Source of the DNA: Gigaspora margarita
Taxonomy: Eukaryota > Glomeromycota > Glomeromycetes > Diversisporales > Gigasporaceae
Length of the DNA: 64,000 bases
NCBI GenBank assembly: GCA_009809945.1
Contig: WTPW01000027.1
Span: 813,484 to 877,483, forward strand
Direction: 5' to 3'
In this document: piece after piece, positions 21,242 through 32,731 of the stretch
Position numbering within the stretch: position 1 is the stretch's first letter
Layout of the letters: every line of letters starts with the position of its first letter
Program-made: the position numbers and the translations under genes
Notes under the pieces: generated by a model
The model's database searches: none
Seen by the model: the letters and a program-made list of their open reading frames with translations, nothing else
What the model was told of the DNA's origin: nothing

Positions 21242-23286
21242 ATGAAGTTTTATAATAAATTATTTCACAAAAAGTCAACTAATTTAGACTCTTATGTTAT
21301 TGGATACAATTATCAAAATGGGATAAGAGTTAAAAAGAATGAACATAAGGCATTCCTTTATTATCAAAAATCCGCTAAGGTGGGGAATGCTTTTGGAATA
21401 AATAACGTTGGATATTGTTATGAAAACGGAATTGGAGTTGAAAAGGATGAACATAAGGCATTCATCTATTATCAAAAATCCGCAGAAATGGGGCATAATA
21501 ATGGAACATATAATGTTGGATATTGTTATCAAAATGGAATTGGAGTTGAAAAGAATGAACATAAGGCATTCATTTGTTATCAAAAATCTGCCGAAATGGG
21601 ACATAATCATGGAACATTTAATATTGGATATTGTTATGCAAGTGGAATTGGAGTTGAAAAGGATGAAAATAAAGCATTCATTTATTATCAAAAATCTGCC
21701 GACATGGGAAATGTTTTTGGAATGAATAATGTTGGAGGGCTTTATCGACTTGGAGAAGGAGTTAAAAAAGATGAAAATATGGCATTTTTTTATTTTCAAA
21801 AAGCCGCAGGAATGGGGAATGTTAATGCGATTTTTAATCCTGGAAAATGTTATCAGTATGGAATCGGAGTTGAAAAAGATTTTAGAAAAGCCTTTGAATT
21901 ATATTTGAAATCTGCTAAACTGAGTGATATTGATGGAATAAAAAATGCCGGATATTGTTATCGAAATGGTATTGGAACTAAAAAGAATTTAAAAGAGGCC
22001 GAGTATTGGTTTCGAATGTAAGTTTTTTTTTTAATAAAGATTTATATGGATATTAAATATATGGTTAAATAATTATTATTATTATAGAGAAAAAAATAAA
22101 TTTCAAGGTATTTTTTTAAAAAATTTTTATCTATTTTATTAAATATTTATACAGTATTTTTATGATTTAATAATCAATAGAAATAAAGAAATTTTCTTAT
22201 TTGGATATTGACGACAACATGAAAAATGTCTTGGACGACGAAAGGTATCAATTATTATGGATCCCATATAATAAATTTGAACATATTAAAGAGATTGGGA
22301 AAGGAGGGTTTGCAACTGTTTATCATGCTAAATGTCGAATTGAATATAAGAATTCTTATAATAAATATTCGTTCGCAATTAAAAAAATTCATGATCGATA
22401 TTTTTTTGACGAGGTAAATTTATTGAATCTTGTTTAGCATTTTAACATAACTAATATACCGTATATGTTGTTTTTAAAGTTAAAAGCGTTTTGTGAGATC
22501 AGATATAAAAATCCATCGTTCTTAAAATGCGTCGGGCTATCAAGAGATGATTCAGGAAACTATATTCTTATTTTGAAATATGCAGAAAAGGGTTCTTTAC
22601 GTAATAATCTTCATGAGGTATCGCAAATGAAATGGGAAGAAAAATTAAATTTATTAAGTTGTATAACATCAGATCTTGAAGCAATTCATTCGCAAGGATT
22701 AGAACATAGAGATCTTCATAGTGGAAACATTTTACAAGATGAATTGGATAACGCGTATATTACAGATTTGGGACTCTCTAATACAAGAAAGGGAGTGTGC
22801 GGAGTTTTGCCTTACATGGCACCAGAAATTTTACAAGGAAAACCATATACTCAAGCAGTTGATATTTATGCTTTGGGTATCATTATGACGGAAATATCAA
22901 CCGGAAGAAAGACTTTCTACGGTTATAATTTTGATGAACTTGCGATAAAAATTTGCCAAGGATTACGACCAGAATTTACATATGGTACCCCTGATTGTTA
23001 TATTAAATTAGCCAGACGATGTATGGAATCAAACCCGAAAAAACGACCTAATACCTGGTATGTTAACGCCTTGATTACTACGTGGATCGAAGAAATAGAA
23101 AGTCCTGATGATGAAAATGAAACAAAAAATCAATTTTTAGAAGATAATAAAATTAGACCTAACTTTGAATCGCAAAAACCTCCGAATCATAACGATGAAT
23201 ATATCAGTAAACCCATCAACATACAAGAAATATCCAACAAGTTAAAATTTGAAATTCCTAATGATTTACATAATCATGCAATATAG
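21242..23286 (+). CDS. Sel1-repeat/TKL kinase fusion (intact, 4 exons)
   Basis: Predicted exons are 21242-22017, 22088-22107 (20-nt micro-exon), 22181-22413 and 22480-23286. Introns are 70, 73 and 66 bp, all GT-AG, and the spliced frame is open for 611 codons. Residues about 15-258 form seven Sel1 repeats of 36 residues (core GVEKDEHKAFIYYQKSA), helical repeats that bind partner proteins. The kinase follows: Gly-loop GKGGFATV (305-312), AIK lysine 333, catalytic HRDLHSGN (419-426), DLG in place of DFG (439-441), APE (457-459) and RPN near the C-lobe end. All key catalytic residues are present, so it is likely an active cytosolic Ser/Thr-type kinase. If splicing were ignored, the Sel1 frame would stop at 22021 and the kinase would start at ATG 22219. 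Against that reading, both paralogues lack this ATG, and the junctions keep frame. The substrate is unknown. Confidence 0.8.
21299..22017 (+). repeat. Seven tandem 108-bp Sel1 coding repeats
   Basis: The repeats are alike at the DNA level, not only in protein (for example GGAATTGGAGTTGAAAAG recurs almost unchanged every 108 bp). This favours slippage or gene conversion: the paralogue at 24955 has nine repeats. Repeats 5-7 are the most diverged and are conserved in order between paralogues. Confidence 0.85.
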
Positions 23287-24186
23287 TACGATAATTGTAA
23301 TCACATTATAGAGATTCTCGCAACGAAGTTTTAATTAGTCAGTAATTCTGTAGTTGGATAAACTGACCAAGTTAATGAGTTTACGACTAATCAAAATTTT
23401 ACCATTGATCCATCGAATGAGGTTCTTAATATCTCTTAATTCATTTCATACACTTTAACTTGTTCGTCGAGTATAAAGTTCTTTTGTTATGGTCGAGTAT
23501 AAAGATTTCTTTCATCCATAATAATTATTTTTAACATGTAAAGATCTTTTATTAATCGATTTAAAGTTCGTAGAATTTATCAATACCTTATATCTCTTAG
23601 TTTCACTTCATTTGTGTTAATTTCAATGACTATAAAGATACTTATACCACTCAAATTCATGTCATTTACTGCATTATATTTCTTATTGTTTTATTTCATA
23701 CACGTTAACTTCAATGATGGATGTATTATTCAAGTCTAACATTTAAAATTACACCAAATCCCCTGCTTGCACTAATTTATTTGATAAACGTAAGTTTTGT
23801 TTTTTTTTTTTTTGATTTATTTAAAAACGAATTTTGCCGCTCTCTTTTAATATATCTACTAGGGCGGTGAAATGGTCCACGTGAGCATTGTTAGTTAAAA
23901 AAAATTAGAAAGTTTAAAAAATATATCATTTGCACCGCCATACAAATACCATTTCTAAACAGAACTTGTATATTAAGTGAATCCAACTTTAAATCTCGAT
24001 CCTTGTCTGGATTCATGTGATATTGTGCAATAAATTAAATTGAGAAACACGAAAACCAGTAATGTACAATCAACTTCCGAACTCTAAGTGATATACCGTG
24101 AATTAAAGTTTTGGGAACAATGCTCATAATAAAGTTGTGCTGTTCGAAAATGATACAAAAATATTTGTACACTCGCCTTAAATTAG

Positions 24187-24908
24187 TTATTGCGATCAAA
24201 ATGTGTTACTAGCCTATATAATCGCCTGATTGCTGCGATTGTTAAGTGATTTCTAAGTCAAAAATTCAATACGAGCACATTATTTTCATAATCTTTGTTA
24301 GGCAAAGTTATCTGTCGTTCTCTATATAGTCACCTCCTATATAATCACATCATGGTAAACCCTTTTTATAATCACGCTAAAGTCTGCAACACTTTACTAA
24401 TAAACTTATAAAGAATACCTCTTTATCAGCACATCAATAATAAAAACCTTTGTACAATTTGTGTGATAGACTGTGTGATTATAAAGGAGGACGACAGTAC
24501 TTGCTAAAAAAAGTCGGTTTGTACAATCATGCAATCTACAATAGGACTAGAGTTGCAAGTGAAACTAATCTTCAATGGTGTGCACCAGGTGAAACTGGTG
24601 AAACTGGTGCATCGATAGTTATAGATAGAACTAATCTTCAATGGTGCTCCAGTTTCCTGGTAAAATTGATTATTTTCACCAACTCTAAATAGGACCCGAA
24701 TAATTATAACATAGGTTAGATTTGAGCCATTGGCGGTTTTTCTGCAATTTGATTGGATAAAAAATTTTTTAGCCTATCAAATTGCTTAATTTTGCAAAAT
24801 TTTTAAAATATGACCTCCGTTAGTATTGTTCGGGGTCCTATTGCAATCATGCAATTGTAAAGGTGTGCAGTGATCTACAAAAAATAAATCATTTTTCAAT
24901 CGCAATAA
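24187..24908. mobile_element. TIR element in gene B promoter
   Basis: Inverted ends TTATTGCGAT and ATCGCAATAA interrupt the shared flank between CGCCTTAAATTA and ACTGCTAG, which are contiguous in the other units. The interior has scattered TATAATCAC-type motifs and a 20-bp direct repeat (GAAACTAATCTTCAATGGTG, with a variant about 70 bp on). A second MITE (24692-24838) is nested in it. The target duplication is unclear. Confidence 0.75.
24692..24838. mobile_element. Nested 147-bp TA-flanked MITE
   Basis: Inverted ends GGACCC(C)GAA(T/C)AAT lie between TA dinucleotides (24690-24691, 24839-24840) within the larger TIR element. Confidence 0.75.
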
Positions 24909-24954
24909 ACTGCTAGTTTGGATTTTTTATTTTTTTTCATATTTAAAAGGTTAA

Positions 24955-26037
24955 ATGAAGGTTTATAATAAACTATTTCGTAAAAAAACAACTAATTTAG
25001 ACCCTTTTATTATTGGATACAATTATCAAAATGGGATAGGAGTCGAAAAAGATGAACATAAGGCATTCCTTTATTATCAAAAATCCGCTAAGATGGGGAA
25101 TGATTTAGGAATAAATAACGTTGGATATTGTTATGATAATGGAATTGGGGTTGAAAAGAATGAACATAAGGCATTCCTTTATTAACAAAAATCCGCTAAG
25201 ATGGGGAATGCTAAGGGAATAAATAACGTCGGAAGTTGTTATATCAGTGGAGTTGGAGTTGAGAAAGATGAACATAAGGCATTCCTTTACTATCAAAAAT
25301 CCGCTAAGATGGGGAATGCTTTTGGAATAAACAACGTTGGATATTGTTATGAAAATGGTATTGGTGTTGAAAAGGATGAACATAAAGCATTCATTTATTA
25401 TCAAAAATCCGCTAAGATGAGGAGTGCTAAGGGAATAAATAACGTTGGAAATTGTTATATTAGCGGAGTTGGAGTTGAAAAGGATGAGCATAAGGCGTTC
25501 CTTTATTATCAAAAATCTGCTGAAATGGGAGACACTGATGCAATATTTAATATCGGGCTTTGTTATTATAATGGAGTTGGAGTTGAAAGGGAGGAACGCA
25601 AAGCATTTGTTTATTACCAAAAATCTGCCGACATAGGAAATGTTCTTGGAATGAATAATGTTGGAGTGCTTTATCAACTTGGAGAAGGGGTTAAAAAAGA
25701 TGAAAATATGGCATTTTTTTATTTTCAAAAAGCCGCTGGAATGGGGTGTGCTAATGCGATTGGTAATCTTGGAGAATGTTATCAGAATGGAATCGGAGTT
25801 GAAAAAGATTTTAAAAAAGCATTTGAATTGTATTTGAAATCTGCTAAACTGGGTGATGTTGATGGAATAAAAAATGTTGGTTATTGTTATCGAAATGGTA
25901 TTGGAACAAAAAAAGATTTAAAAGAGGCTGAATATTGGTTTCGAATGTAAGCTTTTTGTTTTTTTTTTTTATGAAAACTATATGGAGTACTAAATATTTA
26001 ATTAATTGTTATTACAGAGAAAAAAATAAATTTCAAG
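24955..26037 (+). pseudogene. Gene B, 5' half: Sel1 exon 1 and micro-exon
   Basis: Exon 1 (24955-25946) encodes nine Sel1 repeats, two more than the intact paralogue. A single base change turns the second Tyr of LYYQKSAKM into TAA (25183-25185), in repeat 2. The frame is otherwise open to the conserved donor at 25947. The 20-nt micro-exon (26018-26037) is identical to that of the intact gene. Homology continues into intron 2 up to 26089, where the Helitron-like insertion begins. The matching kinase half lies at 32732-34066. With one stop, a 6.6-kb intron insertion and a MITE in exon 4, the gene is broken, though a short or separately transcribed product cannot be excluded. Confidence 0.85.
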
Positions 26038-26603
26038 GTATTTTTAAATTTTATTTATTTATTTTATTAAATATTATGTAGTATTTTTATTAACGCTATT
26101 CAATTTTGCTGGCATGTTCTTTCTATTTTTGGTTGTGCAGTTTACTGGTTTTTGCCTTATATAGTTTGTAGTAGTCTTTCAGTTTTTTTTTTTTACTATG
26201 CGTATTCAATTTAATTTGCAGGATCAACAAAACAATTTCCTCATAATTATATAAAAGGAATGATCTACACCCTCCATTTTTATATATTCTTTGAATCTGA
26301 ATCTAAATTTGAATCAAATCGAATCTAAATCGATTCTAGATTCTGGATGAGGAGCACTGGCCGTTAAGCGTCAGGCACAAAAATTGTAAGTGTATTTATC
26401 GATTCTAATTATTATTCTTAATTATATTATGGATGTGTTTCTTAGATTTTATATTTTTGATTTTTTTTTCGTATTTTTTTTGCCGGGTAGATAAATTGAT
26501 AATCAATGATCGTCAAAGGCCATAACGAAAAATCGTAGCGAAAGTATTTAATCATTTCTAGATACAAATGAAATCTTGTTCAAAACCTGTGATTCTGTAA
26601 TGT

Positions 26604-26715
26604 GGTATAAGGCATAACTGGCACAGGCCGAAAGATGCCAATTAGGTACAAATCAGGTTAAAATCAGGCACCTTATTTGTACCCGATTGGCCATCTTTAT
26701 AGACCTATGTATAAG
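26604..26715. repeat. Inverted repeat inside Helitron
   Basis: AAAGATGCCAATTAGGTACA (from 26631) pairs with TGTACCCGATTGGCCATCTT (ending 26697). The outer parts GTATAAGG are repeated on both sides. It looks like a small foldback insertion, with ends approximate. The stretch 26716-28150 has no supported gene and another diffuse inverted repeat (about 27285-27320 against 27595-27635). Confidence 0.5.
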
Positions 26716-28159
26716 GATGGGAAAGGCTACAACTATAGCCAGCTGAGCCGAGGGGTTTAGCTGACTGGCTAAAATTATAGCCGATTCCAGATTTTTCTGG
26801 TTTTAGTAAAAAAATAAATGAAAACATGTCAAGACCTGTGATTATGTAACCTGATATAATAAATACTCCGACCACTATAGCAAGATCACGGGATACTTCT
26901 GTTTGATAATTGCCCGTTTAAAATACTGACATATGACTGCGTGTAATGAATTTATGGCTTCACAATGTTATTACAGTCATATGTATACACAACGTATTCA
27001 CATCTGATTGGCTATGCTTTTTAAATTTACTTAAATGTGGCTGAATATGTTCGATTATCTAATGTGACCAAAGTAACCAATGCCGAGTTTACATTTCTAT
27101 CTATTGCATCGCGTCTGCGTTATGTATGTATTGATATATCGGTAGATTCATGGTTATAAGGCATTTTTAATGTTGTACCGTCCGCAAAATCCCAGAACTA
27201 AATGGACAATGCATTAAACGCAGTAAATACGTCACGATATGCATCACATGGTACTATATAAGTCTTTCTAACTAAATATGATGCATTACGTGTCAAAGTT
27301 AATTTTTCGTTTTGCATGACCCGCCGACCCAATTTTTCAAAAAAAATTTTTTTTAATTCCAATTGTGCAAATTATTCCATTTTTGCTATTTAATTTTTTC
27401 TCCGGTGTCGCCCGATGTCGACTTTAATTTTCCAGAATTACCCGGTAGATCCGAAAAAAAATCAAAAATTTTCTGATTCTATGTCCTGCAAACCGAAAAA
27501 TTGACATTGTGTGGCCTTATATATGTAACATAAGCTTATTGATTAAAAAAAAAAGAAAAAAAAAACAATCTGATCCGCCAACTGGAATTTTGGAACACTA
27601 TGTTATGCAAAATGAAAAATTAACTTTGCATGGCCTTGGTGTAGATAAATACAAATGGCAAATAAGGAAAATTCTAATATCTAGATAATTTAAAACCCAT
27701 AATATTTAATTGTATACGATATATACGAGCTTGCCAGAGTAGCTGTCCAAAGTTCACGGCTGTTGCAGCAAATAATCGATTGTTTATTTGGCTGATTGGA
27801 TGCTTAGGCAATGACATTATCATTAGCGAATTTCGGGGGCCTGATTTATGACACATAATGGAATTTGTTTCAGTAATTATAATAATAAATAACAAATAGA
27901 ATAACTAAAAAAAGGTCGTTGTATTGCTCTTTATTTTGACTAAGCCTTATTGAAAGCCTTATGTCTCTGTAGTATATGACCACAAACTTTGTCAAACATC
28001 TTTTTTTTTTTGTATAAATAAAAAATAAATCGTTATTAAATCGTTATTAAAAAAAAAAAAATTGTTAAAAATTTTTTCTTTCTGTCTTATGAATGAATGA
28101 ATTCATAAGACATGCTGACTACTATTACCATGCTTTGTTATGTAATTGATCATCTAGCA

Positions 28160-29898
28160 AAGATATCTACATAGTTGATGCTTCGGGTTTTATGAAATCT
28201 AGGAGTTTGAAATCGGCTTTAAAAATATTTTAAAAGGCTTTTATCATCAAAATACAACCCAAGGATTCAGTCTCTGCATTTGAAAAAGAAAATGTAATTC
28301 TTGTGACTGGAAAATTTCATGTTATCGAGTATGTAAATGAAAAAATGTAAGACTTTCTGACATAAAGGTAAGTTATTTACTGTATAGATCTTTTTTTTAC
28401 TTTTAGTTAATTTGTTGTTTCTCCTTATTTATCATATTAATTGCTTTAATTAAGGCTATACAAATTTAATTACTTGATTTCATAACATGAATATTTTTAA
28501 TTGACCCAGTTGAGCAGCTTTTTTTTTTAATTTTCATATATAAAACTTTATGAAAGTTATATAAAATTTTTCTTAAAATCCCACTATGTTATTAAAACAT
28601 ATAAAAAAATTTTTTAAGTTTCTAAATTTCGACCTGGCCAGATTATGAAAACCAATTGATTAATTTTTCATGCCCTAATATAATGAGTGATGCTTATAAG
28701 ATTTAGTACACAGTACTGTGCATACATGATTTATGTGAACAATTTAAAATTTTGTACTGAATGATTTGTTATACAGTCAAAAAAATTATAGATAGATTTA
28801 ATATATATATGAACATTTTTTTATTTACTATTTACATTTTTTTAAGTGTATTAAAGATATATATATTTATGCATGATAAATTTTGCTCTAGCCATTATGA
28901 TATTTTTTTTTTTTTAACAAAATTATGTGAATATACATATAGATTATTTTAAGTGATCATGTCTATCTCAACCTAAAACCAAATGATATTCCCATGTTTC
29001 CAGCTCTGATTAATATGACTGCGATGGTAAAAGAACCCCTAATATTGTTGGTGAAGATGCATTTATGATAGTTATAATGACTGATTATGTAGACCAAGAA
29101 CATAATGACTTAGTAATAAAGTGTCATTATCTGGGATCTGCACCTCATCTGATTCATGTTACTCCATTTATAAAAAAATTCTATTCTCTATATTAATGGT
29201 GAATTTATCTTACATAATAATGAAAGTTATGTACATGTTAAAAACATAACCTTTTCTGATCATCAGAGAACCTTAATGAGTATGGATAGCCCGTTAAAAT
29301 TCCCTGGCAAGCTGAAATTTTTGAAAAATCAAGTAAAGCTGCTAGCTTTGCTAAAACAATAGCTGCAAAATTCAACATCACAAATGGCAATAATAAGAAT
29401 AATTCTTCTATGACCAGACCTTCCACTATTAAATTATCTACAAACCAACCTTATGTAACTCAATCTTCTGTAACTCAACCTCCTGTAACTGTAACCCAAA
29501 TTTTGTAACTCAACATTCTGTAGCACAGCATTCCATAGTTGAACAATATGTAACCCAGTCTTCTGTAACACAACCTCCTGTAATCCATTCTTCCTATTGT
29601 AACTCAACTTTCCATACCTCTAACTAAACCTTCTGTAACTCAATCTTCTGCAACCCAACCTTCTGTAATGCAAAGTTTTGTAACCCAACCTTATCTCAAC
29701 CTTCTGCAACCAAAGCTTCTAATTCTAGGCCCTTTGTAACCAGATCTTCTGTAGCTAAACCTTCTTCGATTGATAAACTGTATGCAAGAACTAGGGGCCA
29801 ATACAAACTTACAGATTTAGCAAAAGACCTATTAACCAATTCAAACAAATCAGATCCATCTTCGCCTATTTCTTGTGATCAACTTCAATCAGAATAAA
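28160..29898 (+). pseudogene. Decayed spliced gene of unknown family (Helitron cargo)
   Basis: Coding-like fragments appear in order. First, 28167-28367 encodes DASGFMKSRSLKSALKIF, a stop, then KDSVSAFEKENVILVTGKF, with a possible donor GTAAGT at 28368. Then 29050-29196 encodes GEDAFMIVIMTDYVDQEH and further. About 29296-29440 encodes KIPWQAEIFEKSSKAASFAK. A Ser/Thr/Gln-rich repeat region follows, and the C-terminus is LTDLAKDLLTNSNKSD ending at TAA 29898. Several stops and frameshifts are present. The VTGKF-type strand could be an OB fold, but I cannot place it in a known family. Its layout resembles the broken gene at 47840-48733. Confidence 0.5.
29435..29765 (+). repeat. Minisatellite coding for S/T/Q/P repeats
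   Basis: Degenerate 15-bp units around CTTCTGTAACTCAAC encode PSVTQ-like pentapeptides in the decayed gene. Frame breaks between units indicate slippage after loss of selection. Confidence 0.7.
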
Positions 29899-29978
29899 AA
29901 TATAATTTTTTTGTACATACTTTATTTATTAAACCTGTAATAAAAGCCTATTTTACTAATTTTATATTTATTTGAATT

Positions 29979-30515
29979 TGGTTCTCCGGGTCGATAGCAT
30001 AGCGGTTATACTCCGAGGATGCAAATCGGAAGGTTGCCGGTTCGATTTCTGTTGGTGGCAAAATCTTAAAAATCTATGATGCGGGTCCTACCAAATAAGG
30101 AAAGGGAATTGAAACACCGCAGGATACAGGGACCCAGGACATCAATTGATGGACCTTCATGGTGTGGCGCTGTAGTAGTTGTGCTCAAAACCTCTGGGGT
30201 CGTACTTGAGTCAAAACCCCGATTTGAATAACTGAAGTCACGAGACATACTGAGAGGCTGAAGTCTGAAAAGATACTTCAAGAACTCGTGGCGGCGTGTC
30301 CGGACTGTGATCCGTACCAACAGGTTGACTGACCGGGGAGGTGCCGGCGGGGCTTGCTGGGAGAAATAATGCTCGGTGCAACAACCCTGCCTGGGCATTG
30401 ATGGAATGCCAGGTAGTTGCCTATATAATAGTTAGATCCCTATCTGTACTTGTACTTAAATATCTAATAAAGTAGCGCACGGTTGTAAAGATTAAAAAAA
30501 AATATATATATATAT
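29979..30515 (+). mobile_element. tRNA-derived SINE with 15-bp TSD
   Basis: The head carries pol III boxes: A-box-like ATAGCATAGCGGTTA and B-box-like GGTTGCCGGTTCGATTT. The 3' end is an A-rich tail followed by (AT)n. A 15-bp direct repeat ATATTTATTTGAATT flanks it (29964-29978, 30516-30530). A relative lies on the minus strand at 41980-43121. Its GC content stands out from the surroundings. Open frames inside it are not genes. Confidence 0.9.
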
Positions 30516-30530
30516 ATATTTATTTGAATT

Positions 30531-32673
30531 AAAATAGTAGGATATCAAAAGGAAAGTAAAATAAATTTAAAAAATCAATATAAAGATTTAAATAAATGAA
30601 TGTACTTATTGGTTTGAGAGTTAATTTTGCATTTAAGGTTCGATTTTGTGCTATTATAATTGTCATGATGGCATAACTAGCAAAAGGGTGAAAATACTCA
30701 AATTAAAAATAATGCTTTAATCACCTAAATTGCGCATTTTATCTTTTATCAATGACGATAATAATAATTATTAATAATCACATTTATCTTTTTCATTGAT
30801 ATTTATAAAAATAATTCTTTATCGTTAGATGCTTCGATTTTTTTTTTATTCATTATATTCAAATTGATCTTTATTGGCTTGTATTACATATTTCTTTTTA
30901 AACAATTTATTGATTTACAATAATATGGCTTCGTGACTCATGAAATTCGTTATAATGAATGTCTAAATATACTAAAAAATTCTGATCTTTAGTATAACTC
31001 AAAATTCAAGCTAATGCCCTTAAGGTTCTTTGTATTGGCGTAACAGAAAAACTGCACATTCCTAAACAAGATAGGAATAACTTGGGATACAAGTTTGTTA
31101 TTCAAAAATTTTATGAAATAATCTGTGCTACTCACCATGCTGAGCATGTCGGTCATGAAAAAACTTGGAAAAAGGTAAATTGTTTTTTTTATTTTTTTTA
31201 AAAAAAAATTTTGTGGTAATTATCTTCGTATTAAAATTGGTGTATACAAGACACCTAACAGTTTCCTGCCATTGCAAAAAAGCTAATAAGGAAGTTTCTA
31301 AGCGGGAATGTGAACATTACTAAAAACATATATATTCAAATGTTTTCTTTTAATGTATGAAAAAATTTACCTAGCATCTATTAATCCATTTTTATTCGCA
31401 TTTTATTTATCTGTTATTTATATATTTTTTTTTAATATTTTAATTTTTGACTTCATTACTATTATTATTATTATTTCTAAATTTTTTCGCATGCTTTTTT
31501 TTTTAATAATGTTATTTGGATACTGATTCTAAAATGGCAATAAAGAATTGAAATAAATTCAGAAATGACGCTATCAATAATACACAAACTACTTTTAGCA
31601 TTATTAACAGATCGGCTTAAGATTCAAATTGCATTTATTGCAATTTTTTTTTTTTTTTTTTTATTTTATTTTAAACCCCTTCTGAGGGGACGCCGGATAT
31701 TTATTGCAATTTTATTTAGATACATAGTCCATGCAATGAGGATTTTTCGTATATTTAGTACCATATAACTGTGAAATAACACAGGGGCGTTATTCCGAAT
31801 CCTGGCCTGAATTAAGCCTAATTCGGACTGAAATTGTAATTTTATCCTGCACATTATTTCGCAATTATACGGCACTAAAAAATTCAACTTTCAATGATGA
31901 TAAAATAGTCAAATTCTTCTATTATATTCTTAATTTTACATGAACCTTACTTTGAAAATCCCACTTATAATCAATATCATATTAGTAGTATAAACTCATG
32001 TAATAAGTTATACATCACAGTTCATGCTAAAAAAAATGTATATAAAGGACTCTAAATAAAATAACTGCTAAATGCTAGACCTTCAAAAGTGACTGACTAG
32101 TAAAAGTTTGTTATCTAAACACTTTATTGTTGATAAATTCACTATTCCTAATACATTTATTTCCATCTTCTTATTACTATGATTTATTTAACACCATTTA
32201 ACATTAGTCAAAAGAAAAAAAAATAAAAAAAATCACATTGATAACTAAATTCCTTTTGTACAATTCCCATTACTTATTATATTTATGATTAACCCCATTG
32301 TTAAAAATAATATTAAATAATTCAAATTCTATCATACGCACATGATGAATGCCCTGAATAAGCAATACAACTAAAATAATATTAGTATTGAATCAGCACA
32401 ATAAGTGAAAAGATTACTCTTAAAATAAAAAAGGCTCTTATCAAAGTTCTAATGACAAATACGCAAGGCTTAAACCTTCAAGCACAGACAAAATTCAACT
32501 GCATTGCATTTTAAACCTATCAATTCAAAATTTTGGCTCTTTTGTCAAATATCATTTGATAATATATAATCTCGCTTTACACTATTTAATTATACTAAAG
32601 CCAGATAATACTTTGGCTAAAATTATATGATCAACCTTATCACGTATTAAGAAGATGCAATTAAAAACTGCAA
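30531..32673. other. Helitron interior, no gene seen
   Basis: AT-rich sequence without a supported gene. A fragment around 30955-31175 (KILKVLCIGVTEKLHIPKQD-like in one frame) looks like remnant coding sequence but is too short to name. It holds the MITE at 31758-31875. Confidence 0.4.
31758..31875. mobile_element. Diverged palindromic MITE
   Basis: Inverted ends GTACCATATAACTGTGAAAT and ATTTCGCAATTATACGGCAC lie between TA dinucleotides. They resemble the ends of 3171-3282 and 10314-10433, making this an older or sister member of that family. Confidence 0.6.
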
Positions 32674-32694
32674 GCGGGCGACGAAGTCGCCCGC
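32674..32694 (+). other. Helitron 3' hairpin
   Basis: A perfect 9-bp GC-rich stem with a 3-nt loop in otherwise AT-rich DNA, 14 nt before the terminal CTAG. In Helitrons this hairpin acts as the transposition terminator. Confidence 0.8.
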
Positions 32695-32731
32695 CACATG
32701 TAACATCTCTAGTTGATTTAATAATCAATAG

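Larger units (their letters stand above)
23330..24954 (+). promoter_or_regulatory. 5'-flank module of gene B
   Basis: Homologous to the flank at 20000-21241. It carries CACGTG at 23878-23883 and a TIR element at about 24187-24908 close to the start codon, which moves the shared promoter elements about 720 bp further upstream than in the other units. Confidence 0.55.
26090..32712 (+). mobile_element. Helitron-like element, 6.6 kb
   Basis: The right end has the classical Helitron 3' signature: a 9-bp GC-rich hairpin (32674-32694, GCGGGCGAC, loop GAA, GTCGCCCGC), 14 nt of spacer, then CTAG (32709-32712). The element sits between A (26089) and T (32713). Joining those flanks rebuilds the intron 2 sequence seen in the paralogue at 37700-37752, so the boundaries are set by homology. 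The 5' end reads TTAACGC rather than the usual TC. No Rep/helicase is recognisable, so it is non-autonomous or decayed. It carries a degenerate spliced gene (about 28160-29898), a SINE (29979-30515) and a MITE (31758-31875). Confidence 0.78.

Noticed and set aside
21284..21799. 171-codon minus-strand frame
   Set aside because: Antisense shadow of the Sel1 repeats; the same happens at 25105-25728.
22219..23286. Separate kinase gene starting at ATG 22219
   Set aside because: Kept only as the alternative model: the ATG is not conserved in the paralogues, while splice sites joining it in frame to the Sel1 exon are.
29985..30057. Functional tRNA gene
   Set aside because: The A and B boxes are present, but the arms do not make a clean cloverleaf, and the sequence continues as a SINE with a tail and flanking duplication.
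30066..30398. 110-codon minus-strand frame in GC-richer DNA
   Set aside because: Lies entirely within the SINE, whose pol III boxes and target duplication explain it.
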